Source: Scatophagus argus
Lineage: Eukaryota; Chordata; Actinopteri; Scatophagidae
NCBI RefSeq assembly: GCF_020382885.2
Contig: NC_058497.1
Location: forward strand, 17,724,330 to 17,788,329
DNA: 64,000 nucleotides
Reading direction: 5' to 3'
The position numbers and the translations under genes were made by a program. This document shows positions 10,907-24,019 of the stretch, in pieces. The notes under the pieces were generated by a model that had not been told where the DNA came from, ran no database searches, and was given only the letters and a program-made list of their open reading frames with translations. Position 1 is the first letter of the stretch. Every line of letters starts with the position of its first letter.

Positions 10907-13900
10907 ATGGAGATCTCAGCTGTTTTTATTGGTCTGATTCTGTCTCTGGTTTTGCATGAGCTGAACTCAGCTCTTGTCTCTAATGGTTCTGGGGAGGCTG
11001 TGAAACAAAGGGCTGGGCTTACAGAGGATAGGAGTGGTGCTGGGGTCAGCACTGAGGCCTCATCTGTGAAATGTAAGCTTCAGGGTACCAGTCGTCTGCC
11101 TGCATTCTCAATGCATGGAGACTATGTTATCGGAGGTGTTTTCTCCATACACCGCTACAAACAAACAGTGGAGAATAACTACACCACCATGCCTCAGCCT
11201 CTCAAGTGCACAGGGAGGTCAGTAAGAGAAGTGTGGATAAGACAAAGTTATAATGTGTGGGAAAAGAAATGTTTTGGTTTTTTTTAAAAAATGCTTTAAA
11301 TCGTGTTGTCAAGTTTTTTTGATTTCAGCAAGTGTTGAAATCTTTATTAATCTATATATTTTGAACATAACTAAAATGAACTGGAATTTTTGATTAATTT
11401 GATTTTTAATCAGTGCATTAAAATTCCGATGTAGATGTCCAGTTTTGTGTTTTAAATTTTTTGTGTTAAGGTAACTGTGATATTGGTTTCAGAAATGCTT
11501 TGCAGTTATCGTTAATTGTCCAGTCCAAGAATGAATTCTCTATTGTGGTGTGTTTTTGATTTGTGAATTGTCTTGATTATTTGTAAATTCGCACAGTGAC
11601 ATGAGTGTCTGTGTGCAGTCTGGAGTCCAGTGAACTGCGTTTCTCACGCGCAATGATCTTCGCCATCGAGGAGATTAACAACAGCTCGGAGCTGCTGCCA
11701 GGCATCAAACTCGGTTATCAGATCCACGACTCGTGCGCCGAAGTACCCGTGGCGGTGCAAGCGGCTTTCAAACTGTTAAATGGTCTCGACCCGGTGTTTT
11801 ACACGGGCGATAATTGCTCACAGTCAGGTATGGTGATGGCCATCATCGGTGAGTCTGGCTCCACTCCATCCATCAGCATGTCGCGCGTCATCGGGGCCTT
11901 TGATATTCCTCTCGTAAATATTTTGAATTTCTGGCCAATATGTTTTCATTGTGGACAATTGGCGATTATTTACTGATTTATTGTTCTCTTTCTGACTTAA
12001 AGAATTACACTTAAAAGAGTCACACTGTTGTTTTCCTCAGGTGAGCCACTTTGCCACTTGTGCATGTCTGTCCGATAAGCAGCAGTTCCCGACTTTCTTC
12101 AGAACAATCCCGAGTGATCAGTTCCAAGCTGACGCGCTGGCCAAGCTGGTGAAACACTTTGGCTGGACTTGGATAGGTGCTGTCCGCTCGGATTCGGACT
12201 ATGGCAATAACGGCATGGCGACTTTCCTGCAAGCAGCCCAGAAGGAGGGGATCTGTGTGGAATACTCTGAATCTTTCTATCGGACCCACCCACGCAGCAG
12301 GATCCAGAGAGTAGCAGACGTCATCCGCAGGTTTCTGTATCACTGTTTGAGGCTTTTGTTCCCTGTGTGACAATGACTTTCTGCTTACAAAGCCCTAAAT
12401 GTTTTGATAAGGCTAAGAAAAAGACATTTTCTCATTTGGAACTTTTTATTCCGATTTTACACTGGTATGATGTTTATTTTTTCATCAATAATGCATATCT
12501 TGCTATTAACAATAGTCTGTGGCACCCAAGCTGCACATTCACCACACAAAATGTGTCTCCCTTCCTTTTTTCACCAGTCTTGATACTTGCTTTGTAAAAT
12601 TTAATGTGGGCTACTCATGTCTCTACAGGTCAACGGCAACAGTTATCGTAGCATTTGTAGCTTCTACAGAATTCAGGATCTTAATGGAGGAGCTGTCACT
12701 GGAGCCCTCCCCTCCTCGCCAGTGGATCGGCAGTGAATCCTGGGTAACGAGCCGGGACCTGCTGAGGTTCAGCTTCTGTGCTGGAGCCATTGGATTTGGG
12801 ATTCAGCGAGCTGTCATTCCAGGTCTGAGAGAATTCTTGCTGGATCTCTCTCCCACTAAAGTGGCTGCATCTCCACTGCTTACTGAGTTCTGGGAGGAGG
12901 CATTCAACTGCAGGCTGGGAAAAAGTGAGGTGGTCAAGCTGATTTTTAACATGATATCAGTATCTGTTGGTGATGAGTGGGTGTTATTTTGTTGATTGTC
13001 TGTTTGAGTGGAACTTACTATGTTAAAAGGTCATCAGCTACTTTAAGATCAAGCCACAGATTTCTAGTATATTACAGTACACAGTATATTGATATTGAAC
13101 AAAGACATGAGGTGGACAGAAGATGCAGTTTTATGAATAATCTTGCTTATTGATTTCAACTTTAGGTCCTGTCAAGATTTTGTATGATTTTGGCTGCTGT
13201 GTGCACTAAAACTTAAGTTCCAAACACAAACACACATTATATTGTCAGTCTCTAGACACACAGCTGAAGAAAGATAATATTAAACATCCATTTACATTAT
13301 GAATTAGATTGTTATAATAAGAGTGAATTCAGGTCACTTCTTTATTTTCAACACAATTAAAACAACTTAAGATAGTTGGTGATTTCACTGAAAAAGTGGT
13401 GTGCTGTTCTTACATGAAGGCCTCTAATCATATGAGTGATTGGTGTTAACAAGCCTTGGTAGTCATGACTCTGAAAACAAAAGACACAAATAAAACAAAC
13501 TGATACAGTTGAGATTTAAAGGTATGAAAAGAATAATAAACACAGTAATGAATACTATTATAATACCATTGTCGAAGCTTCAAACACATTCTTCTCCTCT
13601 GTGTGCTTTCAGCTGCAGCCGTGGATGAGAGAGTGTGTGATGGATCTGAAGACATACAGACGCTCCAGAGTCTTTACACTGACACATCTCAGCTCCGAAT
13701 CACTAACATGGTGTACAAGGCTGTTTATGCAATAGCACATGCCATTCATAATTCAGTGTGTCAGGAAACAAATTCTACAACTCAGTGTGACAAAAACACC
13801 AATATAGAGTCCAATCAGGTCAGTCGAAATTAAGTGATGAACACCCCGGTGCTTTAAATATTCCTTTCTCTCCAACACTGTCTTACTTTACTTCATCTTC

Positions 13901-15944
13901 ACAGTTTCTCACTCAGCTGAAGAAAGTCAAATTTTCCCAAAATGGTTATGATGTGTCATTTGATGCCAATGGGGATCCTGTGGCCACATATGAGCTGGTT
14001 AACTGGCAGAAAAGTGAAAGTGGCAGCATTGAGTTTGTGACAGTAGGTTTCTACGATGCATCACTGTCAGCGGGCCAGGAGTTCAGTATCAACAGGAACC
14101 TCACCTGGATGGAAGGTAGAACACAAGTAAGAAGTGGTAGACAAAGTACAAAGCTTTATTAATTGATTCAAATTGAGGACATTGCTATGCCTCCTACCCC
14201 ATGGCAACAGCCTAGGGAAGCCCCCCTTTGACCCCAGCATGACTTTGCCCCAGCGCATAAAGCAAGGTCCACAAACACATGGCCAGATGAGACCAGTGCA
14301 GAAGAACCCATTGGCCCACACAGAGCCTTGACCCCACAGATGTCGCACTGCCTGTATGGGCAAACCCCCCAACAGAAACACTCCAAAATACCACGGAATG
14401 CCTTCCCAGAAGACTGGAAGCTGCCATGGCTGCATTGGGGGACCAACTGTACATAAATATCCATGTTCTTAGAATGTGAAGTCACCAAAGGCCCCACTGG
14501 TCAGAAACATTTCAAGCTTGCTAAGGAGGAAGAGTAGAAATCACCATTTGTTGAGATCCGCTATATCATCAGGAAGAAGCTCATGACCCTGCACGGACCA
14601 GAATGGCACAGGAGATGAAGGAGAGAAAGGCCGCATTCATAGCTAATCCAGTCGGATTTACGAAACAGCTGTTGGGGCAGGAGCACAGTTTATGCTCCTA
14701 TGTTTCAATGACAACATATGGCTAATAATATTTGAGAGAAGGAAAGAAAATTCATCCACTGATTTTAAAGGTATGCTTTAAACCAAAGAGTAACACGAAC
14801 CCTCATGGAAATTAATACGTTTGTATCTGTGTGCCAGGTCCCTGTGTCAGTGTGCAGTGACAGCTGTCCTCCAGGAACTCGTAAAGTGCTGCAGAAAGGA
14901 AAACCCATCTGCTGTTATGATTGTATACTGTGTCCTGAGGGAGAGATTAGCAATGCTACAGGTAACTTTCTGTTTTTGATGCATGTCTACAACATCAAAT
15001 ATTTGACTGTTTAAAGTTCTTTTTAATTTATTCTTTCAGATTCTCCTGATTGTTTCCCTTGCCCCAAGGAGTTCTGGCCAAATGCAGAGAGAGACTCTTG
15101 TCTCCCCAAGCCTATAGAGTTTCTGTCCTTTGACGAGGTCCTAGGAATCATCCTGGCTGCATTCTCAGTTGCTGGTGCCTGTCTTGCCATTATAACAGCG
15201 GCTGTGTTCTTTCATCACAGGACATCCCCGATTGTCAGGGCCAACAACTCTGAGCTGAGCTTCCTGCTGCTCTTCTCCCTGACTCTCTGTTTCTTATGTT
15301 CATTAACTTTCATTGGAGCACCCACTGAGTGGTCCTGCATGCTGCGCCACACAGCATTTGGGATCACCTTCGTCCTCTGCATCTCTTGTGTTCTTGGGAA
15401 AACAATAGTTGTGTTGATGGCCTTCAAAGCTACACTCCCAGGTAGTAACGTCATGAAATGGTTTGGTCCTCCACAGCAAAGAATGACTGTGGTGTCTTTT
15501 ACATTTGTTCAAGTTTTAATATGTACCATTTGGTTGGTTCTTAGTCCCCCTTTTCCGATGAAAAACCTGACCACATACAAAGAGAGGATCATCCTGGAGT
15601 GTGCATTGGGCTCAGATATTGGGTTCTGGGCTGTGCTCGGGTACATTGGCCTGCTGGCTGCCTTTTGCTTAGTGTTAGCTGTCTTAGCCCGCAAACTACC
15701 TGATAATTTTAATGAAGCCAAGCTTATCACCTTCAGCATGTTGATATTCTGTGCAGTGTGGATCACCTTTATCCCAGCGTATGTCAGCTCTCCTGGGAAA
15801 TTTACTGTGGCTGTGGAGATTTTTGCCATTCTGGCCTCCAGTTTTGGATTAATTCTGTGTATATTTGCTCCAAAGTGTTTCATCATATTGTTTAAGCCAG
15901 AGAGGAACACAAAGAAACATTTAATGAACAAAAGCTTAATGTGA
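10907..15944 (+). CDS. OlfC/V2R-like amino-acid olfactory receptor, copy C
   Basis: Complete eight-exon receptor of 882 aa: 10907-11217, 11619-11913, 12041-12330, 12629-12924, 13613-13818, 13905-14126, 14838-14961, 15040-15944. Domain order and binding residues are as in copy B. Exon 2 differs from B ([31 protein letters not shown]) and encodes the same residues as exon 2 of copy D. Introns 4 to 6, including the Tc1-like and LINE remnants in intron 6, are nearly base-identical to B, so the two units are a recent duplication about 5.5 kb apart. The C-terminus is MNKSLM and the 3' flank is of the A/B/C type. All exons are open with good splice sites; the gene looks functional. Confidence 0.95.
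14232..14507 (+). mobile_element. Tc1/mariner-like DNA transposon fragment in intron 6 of copy C
   Basis: This is the paralogous copy of the fragment at 8715-8990, differing by scattered substitutions and small indels. It lacks terminal repeats and a readable transposase. Edges are approximate. Confidence 0.6.
14522..14690 (+). mobile_element. LINE fragment in intron 6 of copy C
   Basis: Paralogous to 9005-9172, with the same relic [12 protein letters not shown] reading on the + strand. It was carried along by duplication of the gene rather than inserted independently, because the flanking intron is the same. Confidence 0.5.
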
Positions 15945-16173
15945 GACGTCTGAGGTTTGGAAATAGATATGTCATAAAATGTAGTCGAAGAACAGTTGCT
16001 GTACACAATCAACAGTTTTCACCTAGTTGCTTCAAATATTTAAATGTACAAGTTTTTTGATTTATGTTATTTAAGAATTTTAATTAAAGATTTTTGAACT
16101 TCCTTCCATTTTTTTGAATTTTTCACACACATACACACAAACAAGAGAAACAAAACAGAGAAAATGTCATGTT

Positions 16174-16179
16174 AATAAA
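16174..16179 (+). promoter_or_regulatory. Polyadenylation signal, copy C
   Basis: AATAAA about 230 bp after the stop codon, conserved with copies A and B. Confidence 0.6.
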
Positions 16180-16371
16180 CTCTAATTTCATGACAACAAT
16201 GTGTGGTACTTAGTTTTGTCACAACATTTTCATAATTCATTTCAAATACATTAACTTGCAACAGATCAATTGTGTGACTGACATAAGAAAGAAGACCCAA
16301 TAGCAGCAACACTGTATGGGTGTAGTAAGTTGACCTACAAAAGAAGGAGGGAAGATGCTGTTTTTAATTTC

Positions 16372-16378
16372 TATAAAA
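16372..16378 (+). promoter_or_regulatory. TATA box, copy D
   Basis: TATAAAA about 45 bp upstream of the ATG of copy D. Confidence 0.65.
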
Positions 16379-16422
16379 CAGTGAAAACACATAAGGTATG
16401 CTCATATGCAGACACACGAGGG

Positions 16423-19400
16423 ATGGAGATCTCAGATGTTTTTATTGGTCTGATTCTGTCTCTGGTTTTGCGTGGGCTGAACTCAGCTCTTGTCTTCAAT
16501 GACTCTAGAGATGCTGTGAAACAAAGGGCTGGGCTTACAGAGGATAGGAGTGGTGCTGGGGTCAGCACTGAGGCCTCATCTGTGAAATGTAAGCTTCAGG
16601 GTGCCAGTCGTCTGCCTGCATTCTCAATGCATGGAGACTATGTCATCGGAGGTGTTTTCTCCATACACCGCTACAAACAAACAGTGGAGAATAACTACAC
16701 CACCATGCCTGAGCCTCTCAAGTGCACAGGGAGGTCAGTAAGAGAAGTGTGGATAAGACAAAGTTATAATGTGTGGGAAAAGAAATGTTTTAAAATGTTT
16801 GATGTGCTTTAAATCGTGTTGTCAAGTTTTTTTGATTTCAGCAAGTGTTGAAATCTTTATTAATCTATATATTTTGAACATAACTAAAATGAACTGGAAT
16901 TTTTGATTAATTTGATTTTTAATCAGTGCATTAAAATTCCGATGTAGATGTCCAGTTTTGTGTTTTAAATTTTTTGTGTTAAGGTAACTGTGATATTGGT
17001 TTCAGAAATGCTTTGCAGTTATCGTTAATTGTCCAGTCCAAGAATGAATTCTCTATTGTGGTGTGTTTTTGATTTGTGAATTGTCTTGATTATTTGTAAA
17101 TTCGCACAGTGACATGAGTGTCTGTGTGCAGTCTGGAGTCCAGTGAACTGCGTTTCTCACGCGCAATGATCTTCGCCATCGAGGAGATTAACAACAGCTC
17201 GGAGCTGCTGCCAGGCATCAAACTCGGTTATCAGATCCACGACTCGTGCGCCGAAGTACCCGTGGCGGTGCAAGCGGCTTTCAAACTGTTAAATGGTCTC
17301 GACCCGGTGTTTTACACGGGCGATAATTGCTCACAGTCAGGTATGGTGATGGCCATCATCGGTGAGTCTGGCTCCACTCCATCCATCAGCATGTCGCGCG
17401 TCATCGGGGCCTTTGATATTCCTCTCGTAAATATTTTGAATTTCTGGCCAATATGTTTTCATTGTGGACAATTGGCGATTATTTACTGATTTATTGTTCT
17501 CTTTCTGACTTAAAGAATTACACTTAAAAGAGTCACACTGTTGTTTTCCTCAGGTGAGCCACTTTGCCACTTGTGCGTGTCTGTCCGATAAGCAGCAGTT
17601 CCCGACTTTCTTCAGAACAATCCCGAGTGATCAGTTCCAGGCTGACGCGCTGGCCAAGCTGGTGAAACACTTTGGCTGGACTTGGATAGGTGCTGTCCGC
17701 TCGGATTCGGACTATGGCAATAACGGCATGGCGACTTTCCTGCAAGCAGCCCAGAAGGAGGGGATCTGTGTGGAATACTCTGAATCTTTCTATCGGACCC
17801 ACCCACGCAGCAGGATCCAGAGAGTAGCAGACGTCATCCGCAGGTTTCTGTATCACTGTTTGAGGCTTTTGTTCCCTGTGTGACACTGACTTTCTGCTTA
17901 CAAAGCCCTAAATGTTTTGATAAGGCTAAGAAAAAGACATTTTCTCATTTGGAACTTTTTATTCCGATTTTACACTGGTATGATGTTTATTTTTTCATCA
18001 ATAATGCATATCTTGCTATTAACAATAGTCTGTGGCACCCAAGCTGTACATTCACCACACAAAATGTGTCTCCCTTCCTTTTTTCACCAGTCTTGATATT
18101 TACTTTGTAAAATTTAATGTGGGCTACTCATGTTTCTCCAGGTCAACGGCAACAGTTATCGTAGCATTTGTAGCTTCTACAGAATTCAGGATCTTAATGG
18201 AGGAGCTGTCACTGGAGCCCTCCCCTCCTCGCCAGTGGATCGGCAGTGAATCCTGGGTAACGAGCCGGGACCTGCTGAGGTTCAGCTTCTGTGCTGGAGC
18301 CATTGGATTTGGCATTCAGCGATCTGTCATTCCAGGTCTGAGAGAATTCTTGCTGGATCTCTCTCCCACTGACGTGGCTGCGTCTCCACTGCTTACTGAG
18401 TTCTGGGAGGAGGCATTCAACTGCAGGCTGGGAAAAAGTGAGGTGGTCAAGCTGATTTTTAACATGATATCAATATCTGTTGGTTCCACGTGGTTGTTAT
18501 TTTGTTGATTGTCTGTTTGAGTGGAGCTTACTATGTTAAAAGGTCATCAGCTACTTTAAGATCAAGCCACAGATTTCTAGTATATTACAGTACACAGTAT
18601 ATTGATATTGAACAAAGACATGAGGTGGACAGAAGATGCAGTTTTATGAACAATCTTGGTTATTGATTTCAACTTTAGGTCCTGTCAAGATTTTGTATGA
18701 TTTTGGCTGCTGTGTGCACTAAAACTTAAGTCCCAAACATAAACACACATTATATTGACAGTCTGCAGACACACAGGTAAAGAAAAATAATGATATTATT
18801 AAACATCCATTTACATTATGAATTAGATTGTTATAATAAGAGTGAATTCAGGTCACTTCTTTATTTTCAACACAAATAAAACAACTAAAGATAGTTAGTG
18901 ATTTCACTGAAAAAGTGGTGTACTGTTCTTACATGAAGGCCTCAAATCATATGAGTGATTGGTGTTAACAAGCCTTGGTAGTCACGACTCTGAAAACAAA
19001 AGACACAAATAAAACAAACTGATACAGTTGAGATTTAAAGGTATGAAAAGAATAATAAACACAGTAATGAATACTATTATAATACCATTGTCGAAGCTTC
19101 AAACACATTCTTCTTCTCTGTGTGCTTTCAGCTGCAGCCGTGGATGAGAGAGTGTGTGATGGATCTGAAGACATACAGACGCTCCAGAATCCATACACTG
19201 ACACATCTCAGCTCCGAATCACTAACATGGTGTACAAGGCTGTTTATGCAATAGCACATGCCATTCATAATTCAGTGTGTCAGGAAACAAATTCTACAAC
19301 TCAGTGTGACAAAATCACCAGGGTAGAGCCCAGACAGGTCAGTCAAAATTAATTGATGAACACACTAATGCTTTTATTTCCACGGTAATATAACTTTAAG

Positions 19401-22400
19401 ACATTAAATCTCTGTTAAATCTCTTCTCTTCATCACTGTCTTACTTTGCTTCATCCTCACAGCTTCTCACTCAGCTGAAGAAAGTCAAATTTTCCCAAAA
19501 TGGTTATGATGTGTCATTTGATGCCAATGGGGATCCTGTGGCCACATATGAGCTGGTTAACTGGCAAAAGAGTGAAAGTGGCAGCACTGAGTTGGTGACA
19601 GTAGGTTTCTATGATGCATCACTGCCGGCAGGCCAGGAGTTCAGTATCAACAGGAACCTCACCTGGATGGAAGGTAGAACACAAGTAAGGAGTGATAGAC
19701 AAAGTACACAGCTTTATTAATTGATTCATAATATATACATACTCTTGGTCAAATATTACTTTAATATAAGTTCAAGTTGTGAAGTTCAATTCTTATTTGA
19801 ATGAAAAGACTGCTTGCTTTGACATTTGTTCCATTTTCTTTTTAATATAAATTGATTGATGCATTCCTGCAGCATTTATAGATCTTAATGATTCTGAAAA
19901 AAAAAAAAACTTAACGCACCGACTTGTCCAATGTGTAGAATGACTAACTTCTATGATATGTTGCAAAGGTGATAGAAATGCCTTTGGAACACAAATGGCA
20001 TCAGACATCAATCATTATCAACCATTCACCCTGTCCTCTGTCCTCCTCCCTCTGTTGCTTCAGTGATTTACTGAATTGATGGTAGAGGGACAAAGAGCTG
20101 AGTTGTCTCAGCCAGCAGCTAAATTTAGGATACATAGATCGATAGATAGATAGATAGATAGGAAGTACGACCGGTTCTGTCCTCTGCCCTCTCCTGCACA
20201 GAGCACCTGTGTCGGCAGTCCAGACCAGTTCATCATCCAGCTGCTCTCCCAGGTATTTGTAAGTCTGTACAATCTCCACACAATCCCTGTCGGTCATCTC
20301 AGTTCTCAGTGTGGACGGAGAACAGTGTGGACTTTCGCTCCATTTTGGATGGTCCTGCAAATCCATCCATCACAGAGAAGCCAATTAAGATGCTAGGAAA
20401 AGTCCTCGACCGCAGCCTCAAAGATATAGCATCAATTCAAGGTACCATTAAGAGATCATAGGGCTTTGAATTAAGAAGGGTGATCTGGTGGGGGCCAATG
20501 CTGCTAGGACACAAGCCAAGGATTGATCAACCCTGGCGGAGATAACCTCAGGAACATCACTGATGATCTGTCCCATTCAAGTTAGCAGAGACTAAACCAA
20601 AAATTAGCCAGCTTGGCTGGAAGAAGTCTGATGTGCGCATGCTCTGTGGGTTCTGGGGCCAGTGGAGAGGTCACCTGGGTCTTTATGTCTGGCATGATGA
20701 CTTGAGAGACTTAAAAACACAATTCACCTCAGTGAGGGACACCACATTTTAGAAAGGCCATATAGCAGGAAGGTATTATACGTCAGACAATGACATTTTG
20801 ACAGTGCAGACCAATGAAAATAGGTACCTTGTGCATCTTTATATAAGTGGTGAACAAGTCCTGAGAAACACTCAGTTGAAAATGAATAACTGAGACTGAA
20901 CCTATCAGAGACATGAACCTCAATCTGACAGGAGATATGTGAAATGACAAACCGTCTTTGGCAAAAATTATGTAAAGGGGACCTTTTGAAAGTCCCGTGT
21001 TAACATGTAAAAAGTGAGGTTTATGACCTGTACGGCAGCCCAGCACCAAAGGGTGATAAAAATGTTTTGGCTTCACTCATAGGAGCTCTCAAGTTGGCCA
21101 TCTTTATAAAAGTCACTGATTTGGACAGAAGAAAATATTTTTTCAGTGAGACATCAGGGGTGTTTGTGGAAAAAGAAGCACGAGGAAACATCTCCATCTG
21201 CCAAAAATATCAACACTATCATAAAAATTAGAAAAATACATCTTGCACTTGAGTGACAGGAGTGGAAGTTGGAGTCATTGGTTTTGTTCCAATGACAACA
21301 TATGGCTAATAATATTTGAGAGGAGGAAAGAAAATTCATCCACTGATTTTAAAGATATGCTTTAAACCAAAGAGTAACAGGAACCCTCATGGAAATTAAT
21401 AAATTTGTATCTGTGTGCCAGGTGCCTGTGTCAGTGTGCAGTGACAGCTGTCCTCCAGGAACCCGTAAAGTGCTGCAGAAAGGAAAACCCATCTGCTGTT
21501 ATGATTGTATACTGTGTCCTGAGGGAGAGATTAGCAATGCTACAGGTAACTTTTTGGTTCTCATGCAGGTCTACAACATCAAAGATTTGACTGCTGAAAG
21601 TTCTTTTTGATTTATTTTTTCAGATTCTCCTGATTGTTTCCCTTGCCCCAAGGAGTTCTGGCCAAATGCAGAGAGAGACTCTTGTCTCCCCAAACCTGTA
21701 GAGTTTCTGTCCTTTGACGAGGTCCTAGGAATCATCCTGGCTGCATTCTCAGTTGCTGGTGCCTGTCTTGCCATTATAACAGCGGCTGTGTTCTTTCGTC
21801 ACAGGACATCCCCGATTGTCAGGGCCAACAACTCTGAGCTGAGCTTCCTGCTGCTCTTCTCCCTGACTCTCTGTTTCTTATGTTCATTAACTTTCATTGG
21901 AGCACCCACTAAGTGGTCCTGCATGCTGCGCCACACAGCATTTGGGATCACCTTCGTCCTCTGCATCTCTTGTGTTCTTGGGAAAACAATAGTTGTGTTG
22001 ATGGCCTTCAAAGCTACACTCCCAGGTAGTAACGTCATGAAATGGTTTGGTCCTCCACAGCAAAGAATGACTGTGGTGTCTTTTACATTTGGTCAAGTTT
22101 TAATATGTACCATTTGGTTGGTTCTTAGTCCCCCTTTTCCGATGAAAAACCTGACCACATACAAAGAGAGGATCATCCTGGAGTGTGCATTGGGCTCAGA
22201 TATTGGGTTCTGGGTTGTGCTCGGGTACATCGGCCTGCTGGCTGCCTTTTGCTTAGTGTTAGCTGTCTTAGCACGGAAACTACCTGATAACTTTAATGAA
22301 GCCAAGCTTATCACCTTCAGCATGTTGATATTCTGTGCAGTGTGGATCACCTTTATCCCAGCGTATGTCAGCTCTCCTGGGAAATTTACTGTGGCTGTGG

Positions 22401-22522
22401 AGATATTTGCCATTCTGGCCTCCAGTTTTGGATTAATTCTGTGTATATTTGCTCCAAAGTGTTTCATCATATTGTTTAGGCCAGAGAAGAACACAAAGAA
22501 ACATTTAATGAACAAAAATTAA
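16423..22522 (+). CDS. OlfC/V2R-like amino-acid olfactory receptor, copy D (mosaic of two unit types)
   Basis: Complete eight-exon receptor of 880 aa: 16423-16733, 17132-17426, 17554-17843, 18142-18437, 19132-19337, 19463-19684, 21422-21545, 21624-22522. Promoter, exons 1-4 and introns 1-4 are close to copy C (exon 2 encodes the same residues). From intron 5 the gene follows another type: intron 6 (1737 bp) shares its LINE remnants with copy F, exon 8 has FFRHRT instead of FFHHRT, and the protein ends MNKN, as in E, F and G. Relative to C, exon 4 has Asp for Lys in [10 protein letters not shown]. It is therefore probably the product of an unequal exchange between a B/C-type and an F-type unit. 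All exons are open. Confidence 0.95.
20020..20316 (-). mobile_element. LINE reverse-transcriptase fragment (L2/CR1-like) in intron 6 of copy D
   Basis: Read on the minus strand this gives [19 protein letters not shown] followed by ALCRRGQ, typical of the end of the reverse transcriptase of L2/CR1-type fish LINEs. The reading is interrupted and short, so the element is dead. A short GATA microsatellite (20141-20161) lies inside. The homologous fragment is at 34870-35166 in copy F. Confidence 0.6.
20330..20600 (+). mobile_element. Deleted LINE remnant in intron 6 of copy D
   Basis: The + strand reads a decayed [21 protein letters not shown] and then jumps to the C-terminal part of the same kind of LINE ORF (near the reading [17 protein letters not shown]). 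It corresponds to the two ends of the longer element at 35167-37880 in copy F with the middle missing, so D holds an internally deleted derivative. Edges are approximate. Confidence 0.55.
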
Positions 22523-22725
22523 AACTAACACATCTGAGGTTTTGAAACAGTTAAGATATATCTTAAAATATAGTTGTAGAGCCCATGTTGCACACTTTCA
22601 ACACAGTTTTCTCCTTGTTACAACTTTTTTTATGTATAAGATTGTTCAACAAAATTTTTATTTTGTTATCAGTTTTCTAATGTCCTTAAATATGTTTTTG
22701 TCTTTTTTACAAAAGGCTTTTACTG

Positions 22726-22731
22726 AATAAA
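22726..22731 (+). promoter_or_regulatory. Polyadenylation signal, copy D
   Basis: AATAAA about 200 bp after the stop codon, conserved in copy E and altered in copy F. Confidence 0.6.
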
Positions 22732-23063
22732 GTATAAATACATAACAAGAATGGGTGGTTCTGGGTTCTGTCACAACATTTTGCTGCTTTATGTCAAGTA
22801 TGAATCTTGTGATTCATTCAAGGGAGAATAAAGCCACATATAATGACCCTTTTATGAGTTACAAAGCAGAGGACCCAATATGCACACACCAACATGAGGA
22901 AGAAGGTGAACCAAGAAACTTTAACATAATAAACTTGCTCAAAAAAGGAACCAGATGCAGCAAAAGGTGACTGGGTGTCCAGATAATAATAGTCCAGACA
23001 ATGAATTCTCTCAAATAAGCGGCTAATATGGGGCACAGAACAAAAATGAACTGAGAAGACAGG

Positions 23064-23222
23064 CTTCTTTTTCTTCTTCTTGTGGTTTAATTGCAGACAG
23101 CAATTTTCGGCTTTTCTTTGTTTGCTGTATATTTTTGGCAGTGACAGATGACATGTTCCACTGATTCTTCCCCTAATCCACAATCACATTGTCCTAATGG
23201 GTGCTTCCCTATTAGATGCATT
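23064..23222 (-). mobile_element. LINE 3'-end remnant in spacer D-E, internally deleted
   Basis: On the minus strand the sequence reads a decayed C-terminal pol segment (CDCGLGEESVEHVICHCQKY in the longer relatives) and ends with an AAGAAGAAGAAG-type tail. About 200 bp present in the homologous remnants at 30186-30590 and 40253-40640 are missing here. Confidence 0.5.
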
Positions 23223-23970
23223 ATTTTTGACAAGAGATACAAGTAGAACACAGGTATTTATATAAAAATGGGAACTGGACAGGTGAAAACAATCTGGGAG
23301 AGGCAAGTGATCAAAAATGGGGGGAAAAAAAGACAAATGCAAGGAATTAAAAGCTAAAACGGACACAAGAGGAGAAAAACTACAAAATAAAACAGAAATT
23401 AACCAACAGATGATAGAACAACAGAACGATACCCCATATTCAAGGAACAGCTTCCACACATTCCTCAACCAAGATCCAACAAAAAGAAGTCCAAAACAAG
23501 CTGGGAGGGTGGAGGGGGTCTGTAGAAAGGGAAGATCCAAAGACAGGAAAAAAATGGAGATTTCAGGTGGATGGCCTGGGAGCAGAACAAAAGCCATGTA
23601 AAGCTGACAAAACACACAAGGATCAATGAAAAGCTAAAACAAACACAAGGAGAGAAAAGTACAAAATAAAACAGGAAACAAGGCAACAGATAACTCAGAC
23701 CATGACAAAGCCATTAAAGATTTGCATTTGTTAGGTTTACATACAATGTGAGCTAAACAATAAAAAATTGGAAGCAAGGCAGGACAGAATTAGAAAGATG
23801 TGTTTACAAGTATAACTTGTAACATACTGTATATTCCTAAAGAGACACGGATGGGGACAAACCATAGAAAAGACTTGGATAAGAGACCATTGTTGACCAT
23901 GAGGCAAGGACGTCCCCTCTGATGTGTGTTAAGCTGGTGCACAGTAGTAGGAGTTTGCTGTCTCAAACTC

Positions 23971-23979
23971 TATATAAAA
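23971..23979 (+). promoter_or_regulatory. TATA box, copy E
   Basis: TATATAAAA about 41 bp upstream of the ATG of copy E, identical in context to copies F and G. Confidence 0.65.
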
Positions 23980-24019
23980 GAGAGAAAACACATACATTAC
24001 GCTCACATACACTTGTGGG

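Larger units (their letters stand above)
15945..16422. other. Intergenic spacer C-D
   Basis: Third copy of the A/B/C-type 478-bp spacer, with the 3' untranslated region of C and the promoter of D. No gene was seen. Confidence 0.8.
22523..24019. other. Intergenic spacer D-E
   Basis: About 1.5 kb. The first 500 bp (3' untranslated region and beyond) are shared with spacers E-F and F-G. The middle holds a minus-strand LINE 3' remnant. From about 23340 to 23720 a repeat-rich stretch has two diverged copies of a motif (near 23350 and 23628) resembling ends of fish non-autonomous DNA elements, which I cannot name. The last 300 bp are the promoter region. Open readings on either strand show no known domain and no codon pattern; I see no gene. 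Confidence 0.6.

Noticed and set aside
23184-23686. Minus-strand open frames in spacers D-E, E-F and F-G with shared residues such as LPGHPPEIS
   Set aside because: They are shared because the spacers are duplicated; frames are broken differently in each spacer and show no known domain or start context.
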